Positions 7,126-13,420 of a DNA stretch of 15,163 bases are shown here, one piece after another. Under the pieces are notes generated by a model, which was given only the letters and a program-made list of their open reading frames with translations, had not been told where the DNA came from and ran no database searches. Numbering within the stretch: the stretch's first letter is position 1; every line of letters begins with the position of its first letter. Location: assembly GCA_964392615.1 (NCBI GenBank), contig CAYMRB010000243.1, positions 1-15,163 on the forward strand. Reading direction: 5' to 3'. Source of the stretch: CAYMRB01 sp964392615. Lineage in GTDB: Bacteria > Planctomycetota > UBA8108. The position numbers and the translations under genes are program-made.

Positions 7126-9393
7126 ATGTGCAACGTGAACGCGATCCGTATTCTCCTGCTCGTCGCAGTCCTTCCCTGCACGCAGATCCGGGCCCAGAGC
7201 GTCCTCGTCGAGGCCGAGGGCTTCGAGGAGCGCGGCGGCTGGACGCTCGACACGCAGTTCATCCAGACGATGGGCTCGCCCTACCTGCTGGCCCACGGGC
7301 TCGGCCGCCCCGTGAAGGATGCGGTGACGACCGTGCGGCTCGAGAAGGCGGGGAGCTACCGCGTCTTCGTGCGTACGAAGGACTGGGTCGCGCGCTGGAA
7401 GGCGCCGGGCAGTCCAGGTCGGTTCCAACTCATGGTCGACGGCAAGCCCCTCGCGACGACGTTCGGCACGCAAGGCGCCGAGTGGCTCTGGCACGACGGC
7501 GGCCAGGTGAAACTGCGCGCGGGTGAGGTGAAGATCGCCCTGCACGACCTGACCGGTTTCGACGGTCGTTGTGACGCTGTTTACTTCAGCGCTGACGGCA
7601 AGGCCCCGCCCAACGACTCCGACGTACTGCCGCAGTGGCGACGCAAGCTGCTGGGCCTCGCGCCGGCGCCGGTCGATTCCGGCCCGTACGATCTGATCGT
7701 CATCGGAGGCGGATACTCCGGCATGGGGGCCGCGCTGGGCGCCGCGCGCATGGGCTGCAAGGTCGCGCTGATCCAGGACCGCCCGGTGCTCGGCGGGAAC
7801 GGCTCGAGCGAGATCCGCGTCTGGGCGAACGGACTGGTCCGCCGCGGCCGCTATCCGCGGATCGGCGAGATCATCGACGAGTTCCGCGACAAGGCGAAGA
7901 AGTCGCCCGGCACATATGAGGAGTTCGGCGACGCGCTGAAGGACAAGGTCGTCCGGGCCGAGGACAACATCGACCTCTTCCTCAACCACCACGCGTACCA
8001 GGTCGAGACCGCGGGGAAGCACATCGCGGCCGTCCTCGCGCTCGACACGCGTTCGAACGAGCGCAAGCGGTTCCACGGTCGTCTGTTCGTCGATTGCACC
8101 GGTCACGGCACGATCGGCTTCCTCGCCGGCGCCGATTGGGAGATGACGGCGAAGGGGCGCATGGGCATGAGCAATATGTGGGCGTGGGCGGAAGCCGACG
8201 AGCCCGTCGCGTACCCGGAGACGCCGTGGGCCCTCGATCTCATGATGGCCGACTTCCCGTATCCGCGCGATCACCACGGCCAGTGGTTCTGGGAGAGCGG
8301 CTTCGACAAGGACCCGATCGACGGCGCCGAGGCGATTCGCGATTGGAACCTGCGCGCGGTCTTCGGCGCGTTCAACGCGATGAAGAACCGCGACGGCGCC
8401 GGGAAGCACCGCAACGCGTACCTGACCTGGGTCGCCGCGATCGGCGGCACGCGCGAGTCGCGTCGGCTGCTGGGCGACGTGATCCTGACGGAGGAGGACA
8501 TCGTCTCGAAGCGGCAGTTCCCGGACGGCTGCGTGCCGAGCACCTGGACGATCGATCTGCACTACCCGAAGAAGCAGTACGCGAAGAAGTTTCCCGACAA
8601 CCCGTTCATCTCGATCGCGGTCCACGATCGACGCGTCGATCGCACGTACGGGTACCCGCTGCCGTACCGCTGCTTCTACTCGCGAAACATCGACAACCTC
8701 TTCACGGCGGGCCGATGCGTCAGCGTCACGCACGAGGCGCTCGGCACGATGCGCGTGATGAACACGTGTGGCATGATCGGCGAGGTGGTCGGCAAGGCGG
8801 CCAGCATCTGCGTCATCCACGATTGCCTGCCTCGCGATGTGTTTCAGCGCCACTACCCCGAGCTGGATCGCCTGATGAAGCTGCCGGGCAAGGCGCGGCG
8901 CAAGACGGTGCGCGACGAGATCATCGTACCGAAGGACGCGCTGCCGCTGGCGGGCGCGCACGGGCCGATGAGTGGCATCGACCCCGCCAAGCTCGCAGGC
9001 ATCGTCATCGACGACCGCCAGGCGAAGCGTCGCGGCAAGTGGACGGCGGGGACGGGCCTGAAGGGGTATGTCGGCTACAGCTACCTCTACGCGTCTCGAG
9101 ACGCGAGCATCCGGTTCGACTTCAAGGCGCCGAAGGCCGGGCAGTACGACGTGCGCATCGCGTATCGGGAGCACGAGAACCGCGGCGGTCGCGTGCCCGT
9201 CACCGTGCGCGCCGGAGGCAAGACGACGACGATCCGCGTCGACATGCGCAAGCCGCCGCCGCTCGAGCACGGCTTTCTGTCGCTGGGCAAGTACCGCCTC
9301 GCGGCGGGAGAGGCCGCGTCGGTCACCGTTTCGACAGAGGGCGCGGGGGGCAATACTCACGCGGACGCGGTGCAAGTCGTGAGGGCCGACTGA
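7126..9393 (+). CDS. Exported FAD-dependent oxidoreductase (FAD_oxidored type) with carbohydrate-binding-like domains at both ends
   Basis: A 755-residue protein with a signal peptide (NAIRILLLVAVLPCTQIRAQ). Residues ~25-165 form a beta-sandwich resembling a carbohydrate-binding module (VLVEAEGFEERGGW, MGSPYLLAHGLG, LTGFDGRCDAVYF). Residues 189-232 are a Rossmann FAD-binding fold (DLIVIGGGYSGMGAALGAAR, then LGGNGSSEIRVW), the start of the catalytic region, which ends near NLFTAGRCVSVTHEALGTMR. From ~625 to the end a second beta-sandwich resembles the golvesin C-terminal-like domain (AGQYDVRIAYREHENR, final HADAVQVVRAD). Relatives in Planctomycetota and Verrucomicrobiota often sit beside sulfatases and glycosidases and are assumed to oxidise or rearrange sugars, but the reaction is unproven. 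GAGGG abuts the ATG at 7126 with no spacing, so GTG at 7135, nine bases after it, may be the true start; the signal peptide is intact either way. The stop overlaps the sulfatase start by one base. Confidence 0.88.
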   Translation: MCNVNAIRILLLVAVLPCTQIRAQSVLVEAEGFEERGGWTLDTQFIQTMGSPYLLAHGLGRPVKDAVTTVRLEKAGSYRVFVRTKDWVARWKAPGSPGRFQLMVDGKPLATTFGTQGAEWLWHDGGQVKLRAGEVKIALHDLTGFDGRCDAVYFSADGKAPPNDSDVLPQWRRKLLGLAPAPVDSGPYDLIVIGGGYSGMGAALGAARMGCKVALIQDRPVLGGNGSSEIRVWANGLVRRGRYPRIGEIIDEFRDKAKKSPGTYEEFGDALKDKVVRAEDNIDLFLNHHAYQVETAGKHIAAVLALDTRSNERKRFHGRLFVDCTGHGTIGFLAGADWEMTAKGRMGMSNMWAWAEADEPVAYPETPWALDLMMADFPYPRDHHGQWFWESGFDKDPIDGAEAIRDWNLRAVFGAFNAMKNRDGAGKHRNAYLTWVAAIGGTRESRRLLGDVILTEEDIVSKRQFPDGCVPSTWTIDLHYPKKQYAKKFPDNPFISIAVHDRRVDRTYGYPLPYRCFYSRNIDNLFTAGRCVSVTHEALGTMRVMNTCGMIGEVVGKAASICVIHDCLPRDVFQRHYPELDRLMKLPGKARRKTVRDEIIVPKDALPLAGAHGPMSGIDPAKLAGIVIDDRQAKRRGKWTAGTGLKGYVGYSYLYASRDASIRFDFKAPKAGQYDVRIAYREHENRGGRVPVTVRAGGKTTTIRVDMRKPPPLEHGFLSLGKYRLAAGEAASVTVSTEGAGGNTHADAVQVVRAD

Positions 9394-10808
9394 TGGCGAT
9401 CACCAAGTCCGAAAACCTCGTCCGGATGAGCCTGGTGGGGCTCGTGCTGACCGGCATGGTGTGGGGGAGCGAGGTCGCCGCCGCGGAGAAGCTCAACGTC
9501 CTGTTCGTCATCGCGGACGATCTCCGCGACACGATCGGCTGCTACGGCAACACGGCGGTGAAGACGCCGCACATCGACCGCTTGGCCGCGCGCGGCGTGC
9601 GTTTCGAGCGCGCGTACGTGCAGTACTCCGTCTGCAATCCTAGTCGCTCGTCGTTCCTGAGCGGACTGCGCCCGGACCGCACCGGCGTGAAGGACAATCG
9701 CGTGCTGCTGCGCGATCGCTTGCCCGACGTCGTGACCTGGCCGCAGCTCCTGCGCAAGAACGGCTGGAAGGCAGCCGCGTTCGGCAAGATCTTCCACGGG
9801 GGCGGCGGACGCGATCCGCAAGCGCGTAAGCGGTGGATGGACCTGCCGCGATCCTGGGACGAGGCGCACGCGTTTCGACCGACGCCGGCAGCTCGCAAGA
9901 TCGCCGGCCGCAATCTCACCGAGGGCAAGCTCCGCTGGTGTCATTGGGCGATGATGGCCGGAACGGATGACGACCAACCCGACGGCCAGAACGCCAAGGC
10001 GGCCATCGCGAAGATCGACGCCTACGGCGATCGCCCGTGGCTCGTCTGCGTCGGGTTCCACAAGCCGCACGACCCGTTCATCGCGCCGAAGAAGTACTTC
10101 GACCTGTACCCACCCGAGAAGCTGCGGCTGCATCGCGCCCCTCCGGACCAGACGCCCGCGCCGCCGCTCGCCGTCGGCCTCGGCGCGTTTGGCGCGGCGT
10201 TCCGCAAGTTCACCGACGTCGAGCGACGGGAGTTTCTGCGCTCGTACTACGCGTGCGTGTCGTTCATGGACGCGCAGGTCGGTCGCCTCGTCGACGCGCT
10301 CGACCAACGCAAGCTGTGGGATCGCACGGTCGTCATCTTCGCGAGCGACCACGGCTACCATCTCGGCGAGCGCGAGTGGTGGAACAAGCACACGCTCTTC
10401 GAGCGCAGCTGTCGTACGCCGTTGATCGTCGTAGCTCCAGGCGTGCGGCCCGGCGTCGCTCGCGGCATCGTCGAGTTCGTCGACCTCTATCCGACGATCG
10501 CCGACTTCTGCGGCGTCGAGGCTCCCGCGGATCTCGCCGGACGCAGCATGCGGCCGCTTCTCGAGGACTCGTCCCGACAGGGGAAGCGCGCAGCGTTCAC
10601 GTTGATCACTCACGGCCCCGATCGTCTCGGCAAGAGGGGCGACTCGGTGCGCACGGACCGCTGGCGCTATACGCGGTGGTCCGACGGCGAGAGCGAGCTC
10701 TACGATCACTCGCGCGACGCGGAGGAGACGCGCAACGTCGTGAAGGATCCGGCCAACGCGGCCGTCGTCGCAGAGCATGAGCGGTTGCTGGGGCGCCGCG
10801 GGAAGTAG
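9393..10808 (+). CDS. Exported formylglycine-dependent sulfatase, iduronate-2-sulfatase-like
   Basis: A 471-residue type I sulfatase that hydrolyses sulfate esters, probably on a polysaccharide. The N-terminus has a signal sequence (RMSLVGLVLTGMVWGSEVAA). NVLFVIADDLRD (35-46) supplies the first two metal-binding aspartates. VCNPSRSSFLSGLRP (80-94) is the sulfatase signature, with C81 the residue converted to formylglycine and R85 its partner. KPHDPF at 224-229 and ASDHGYHLGEREWWNKH (317-333) supply the remaining metal and sulfate ligands, including D319, H320 and K332. The CNPSR form and HLGE-x-x-x-W-x-K resemble the iduronate-2-sulfatase-like group (SulfAtlas S1_7, my assignment by motif). 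No maturation enzyme (FGE or anSME) is in the window. The ATG overlaps the preceding TGA (TGATG) and a GAGGG site lies seven bases before it, so it is translationally coupled to the oxidoreductase. The much longer open frame upstream of 9393 is a shadow of that gene. Confidence 0.92.
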   Translation: MAITKSENLVRMSLVGLVLTGMVWGSEVAAAEKLNVLFVIADDLRDTIGCYGNTAVKTPHIDRLAARGVRFERAYVQYSVCNPSRSSFLSGLRPDRTGVKDNRVLLRDRLPDVVTWPQLLRKNGWKAAAFGKIFHGGGGRDPQARKRWMDLPRSWDEAHAFRPTPAARKIAGRNLTEGKLRWCHWAMMAGTDDDQPDGQNAKAAIAKIDAYGDRPWLVCVGFHKPHDPFIAPKKYFDLYPPEKLRLHRAPPDQTPAPPLAVGLGAFGAAFRKFTDVERREFLRSYYACVSFMDAQVGRLVDALDQRKLWDRTVVIFASDHGYHLGEREWWNKHTLFERSCRTPLIVVAPGVRPGVARGIVEFVDLYPTIADFCGVEAPADLAGRSMRPLLEDSSRQGKRAAFTLITHGPDRLGKRGDSVRTDRWRYTRWSDGESELYDHSRDAEETRNVVKDPANAAVVAEHERLLGRRGK

Positions 10809-10818
10809 AGGAGGCTCA

Positions 10819-11436
10819 TTGCCTCGCAAACGCCACACCACGTTGGTCGACGTGCTCTGTACGGCCGGGTGTGTCGTCGCTCTTCTTCAGCTCCTCATCG
10901 GCGTCGCGACGTGCACGCGGCGTGAACCGTCGGTGGGTGCGATGCCGCACTTCCCGTCAGCGACGAAGCTCGTCGAGACCACACGCGTCGAACGGCGCCA
11001 CTCGATACTCGTGACGCTGCGAGACGATTCGACGGGGACGATCGTCAAGGTCGAGGCTTTTCCTGGACTCGAGGAGGAGTCGGCCGACGCGCTCGTCGAG
11101 CAAGGGATCATCGGCTTCGAGGCGCTCCACGCCGGTGCGCTGTCGCCCTATCCGGGAGACATCTCGCGGCGGATCGTCGCTGACGAGAAGATCCGCCCGC
11201 GCCGCGTAGAAACGGCGCGCGAAGGGCGATCGATGACGTACTACCTCGTGCTGGCGAACGAGCGTTTCGGGTACGGTCTCACGACGCCGGAGGCCGCACA
11301 CTACCGATCGCTGCTCGGCTGGCTTCACTGCGCGGACCAGGACGTGCTTTTCAAGGTGCGGATCTACGTGCCGCTCGCGACGCCGCCGGACGAGCTCGAG
11401 GCGCTCTTCCTGTCATCTGGCTGCCCTGCCTCCTGA
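10819..11436 (+). CDS. Small membrane-anchored protein of unknown function
   Basis: I do not recognise this family. I chose TTG 10819 because GAGGAGG lies at 10808-10814 just ahead of it, giving 205 residues; an in-frame ATG at 10777 would overlap the sulfatase by 32 bases and add 14 residues without a better ribosome binding site. The N-terminus is basic (PRKRH) followed by one hydrophobic helix at about residues 9-29 (DVLCTAGCVVALLQLLIGVA), a signal anchor or uncleaved signal. The remainder is soluble and mixed alpha/beta, with no catalytic motif I can name: SILVTLRDDSTGTIVKVEAF, MTYYLVLANERFGYGLTT and VLFKVRIYVPLATPPDELEA. The gene starts 10 bases after the sulfatase stop and is probably the last gene of the same transcript, though its content gives no functional link to carbohydrate use. 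It converges with the gene ending at 11465 across a 28-base gap. Confidence 0.65.
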   Translation: MPRKRHTTLVDVLCTAGCVVALLQLLIGVATCTRREPSVGAMPHFPSATKLVETTRVERRHSILVTLRDDSTGTIVKVEAFPGLEEESADALVEQGIIGFEALHAGALSPYPGDISRRIVADEKIRPRRVETAREGRSMTYYLVLANERFGYGLTTPEAAHYRSLLGWLHCADQDVLFKVRIYVPLATPPDELEALFLSSGCPAS

Positions 11437-11464
11437 GGGGCCGTCGAGCGAATCGGATCGGCGC

Positions 11465-13330
11465 TCAGCGCTCGCGGCAGAGCGCGTACAGCTCGTCGGA
11501 CCCGAACTGCGAACAGAAGAGGCTGTCGACCGTCGGGTCGAACCCGGCCGTCGGGAACGGGGCCGAAGGCGCGGAGCCGCCGCGGAAGAGAAACTGCAGC
11601 ACGTAGACCGGGTCGGTCAGCGTCAGCGTGCCGTCGTCGTCGGCGTCCATCGCGTCGCGGCACAGCAGCGGGCCGCCGAGAAAGAGGTGGTTGAGCGTGA
11701 AGACCGCGTCGGCGAGGTCGACCTCGTCGTCGAGATTCGCGTTGCCGCGAACGAACGGCTCGCACTGACCGCCTTCGGGGCACACATCGCAGGCATTGCC
11801 GATGCCATCGCGATCACAGTCGAACTGGTTCGTGTTCGGCACGTCCGGGCAATTGTCGCAGAAATCTCCGAGCCCGTCGCCGTCACCGTCGGTCTGGTCG
11901 GCGCCGCGCACGGTCGGGCAATTGTCCTCCGCGTTGGGGACGCCGTCCCCGTCGAGGTCCGCGTCGCACACGTCCCCGAGTCCATCTCCGTCCGCGTCGC
12001 GGCGCTCGGGGTCGAAGTCCTGCGGGCAGTCGTCGTCGGCGTGGGGGGGGGGGGGGGGGGGGGGGCCGCCCCCCCGGCGCGGGGGGGGGGCGGGGGGGGG
12101 GGGGGGGCGGNNNNNNNNNNCGTCGCCATCGCCGAGCGTCTCTCGGAGGACGACGTGTGGCTGCGACTCGACCACGTCACCGTCGTCCAGTGTGAAGCTC
12201 TCCCACGCGACGACATAGACCCCGTCGCGTCCGGACACCGAGGGATTCTTGTGGACGAGACCGGCGTCGAGCCCGTCGCTCACGAGCAGCGCGCCGCCCC
12301 TCGCGCCCACGCTGTCGAGCCGGAAGCGTCGCACGAACACGTGCGGGCTGTAGTCCTCGAGAGCGGCGTAGGCCACGGTGATCGTGCCCTGGCCGTCGAG
12401 GTAGACGTCAGGATCCGGATCGGTGCACAGGCGGGTGTTGACGACCACGGGGCCTTGCGTGACGGTCCCCGCTCGGTCCACGACGGCGAGAAGGACGTCC
12501 GACACGGTCAGGAAGCAGTCGCGTATGCAGACGTACGAGCGACGTTCCCATACGACGGCGACGTTGCCGTCGGCGTCCATCGCTACCCTCGGGTCGCGCC
12601 CGTCGCGCGTATCGCTTTGGGTGAAGTTGACGGCGAAGCGCATCGCGTCCGGCTGCAGCGAGGCCAGGATCACGTCGTCATCGCGCCGTCCCTCTTCGAA
12701 TATGACCGCGACGTCGCCGATCTCGCCCCCGGCGCCCGGAGCCGGATCGTTGATCGCGGCTGCGGACTCGATCGGGCGGATCTGCTCGTTCACCACCAGG
12801 GGCAGGCTGTCGGCGACGATGGCGGCGTCGAGGTCGAGAACGCGGATATCGAGCGCCACCGACTCGAGCGCCCGAGCTGTCAGCACGATGCGGCCGCTCG
12901 GCGACATGGCGACGTCCGGCCAGATCTGCAACGGTCTCGTGTGATTGCCGCGGACCGCGCCGTCCACGCCGATCACGCGCAGGTTCACCGACGGCGTGGC
13001 CGGTCCCGACACCCACGCGACGGCGAGGTTTCCCGCGTCGTCGATCCCTGCCGAGTGGTCGCCCACGGTGACGGCGTCCTCGGGCGGCCCGCTGACGTCG
13101 ATCGGATCGCCCTGCGGTGTACCCGTCGCGTCGTAGCGCTGAGCGGTGACGCGCTCGCGGTTGCTGGTGACCAGAACGAACGCGCCGCTCGCGTTCATCT
13201 CGACCCTCGGCACGAGCTTGACCCCGCCCTCGTACTCGCCGGCGACCGCCGTGTCGACGCCCTGCGACCACAACGCGCCGAGAACCCATACCCACACCAG
13301 ACACGTCCAACGCCCGTCACCGCGTCGCAT
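11465..13330 (-). CDS. Secreted repeat protein with thrombospondin type 3 repeats and C-terminal dockerin (contains assembly gap)
   Basis: About 621 residues as assembled. The start is secure: ATG 13330 follows GAGGAGG by six bases and opens a signal peptide (TCLVWVWVLGALWSQGVDTA). Residues ~35-400 are repeated beta-blade-like units of the form 'V/AMDxxGNxxVxW' (for example AMDADGNVAVVWERR, GIDDAGNLAVAWV), suggesting a beta-propeller. Residues ~430-525 are thrombospondin type 3 repeats, which bind many calcium ions (DADGDGLGDVCDADLDGDG, GDGDGLGDFCDNCPDVPN). Residues 526-621 are a planctomycete-type dockerin with loops NANLDDEVDLAD and DADDDGTLTLTD, helices NHLFLGG and QFLFRGG, and a cysteine-bearing tail. 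Between the propeller and the repeats lie 10 N and about 70 bases of artificial G/C runs, so residues ~404-430 and the true length are unknown; continuity of the frame there may be chance. Likely a surface-exposed or released protein. Confidence 0.85.
   Translation of the reverse strand: MRRGDGRWTCLVWVWVLGALWSQGVDTAVAGEYEGGVKLVPRVEMNASGAFVLVTSNRERVTAQRYDATGTPQGDPIDVSGPPEDAVTVGDHSAGIDDAGNLAVAWVSGPATPSVNLRVIGVDGAVRGNHTRPLQIWPDVAMSPSGRIVLTARALESVALDIRVLDLDAAIVADSLPLVVNEQIRPIESAAAINDPAPGAGGEIGDVAVIFEEGRRDDDVILASLQPDAMRFAVNFTQSDTRDGRDPRVAMDADGNVAVVWERRSYVCIRDCFLTVSDVLLAVVDRAGTVTQGPVVVNTRLCTDPDPDVYLDGQGTITVAYAALEDYSPHVFVRRFRLDSVGARGGALLVSDGLDAGLVHKNPSVSGRDGVYVVAWESFTLDDGDVVESQPHVVLRETLGDGDXXXXRPPPPPAPPPRRGGGPPPPPPPHADDDCPQDFDPERRDADGDGLGDVCDADLDGDGVPNAEDNCPTVRGADQTDGDGDGLGDFCDNCPDVPNTNQFDCDRDGIGNACDVCPEGGQCEPFVRGNANLDDEVDLADAVFTLNHLFLGGPLLCRDAMDADDDGTLTLTDPVYVLQFLFRGGSAPSAPFPTAGFDPTVDSLFCSQFGSDELYALCRER
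12043..12120. other. Scaffold gap (10 N) with adjoining poly-G artefact
   Basis: Bases 12111-12120 are N. The 68 bases before them are almost entirely G runs with a few C, including 23 consecutive G at 12043-12065. This is unlike the rest of the window and decodes on the minus strand as meaningless proline/glycine runs. It lies exactly where thrombospondin type 3 repeats begin: the sequence on one side ends in GDGD and the other begins HADDDCPQ, where a genuine repeat would read something like PDADDDC. I read it as low-quality read ends at a contig break within a repetitive DGDGD-coding region. Confidence 0.9.
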
Positions 13331-13379
13331 GACTGACCTCCTCGGGGGGGCCGCTTACCAGCCCGTTGAAGACAGGGCC

Positions 13380-13408
13380 AGTGTATGTCGATGGAAGCGG
13401 GCCTCCAA
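13380..13408 (-). promoter_or_regulatory. Possible sigma-70-type promoter for the thrombospondin-repeat gene
   Basis: On the minus strand TTGGAG (complement of 13403-13408) and TACACT (complement of 13380-13385) are separated by 17 bases, about 50 bases before the ATG at 13330. The -10 matches TATAAT at four of six positions and the -35 keeps TTG. In GC-rich DNA this spacing could occur by chance. The 90-base gap to the phosphodiesterase gene upstream would otherwise permit read-through. Confidence 0.3.
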
Positions 13409-13420
13409 GGTCGTTCTCGC

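Noticed and set aside
8094..9392. A 433-codon in-frame extension upstream of the sulfatase
   Set aside because: It overlaps the oxidoreductase in another frame and is arginine-rich shadow sequence; the sulfatase has its own ribosome binding site, ATG and signal peptide at 9393.
12043..12110. Poly-G run as a G-quadruplex or phase-variable tract
   Set aside because: It directly adjoins an N gap and interrupts a clear repeat-coding region, so a sequencing or assembly artefact is far more likely.
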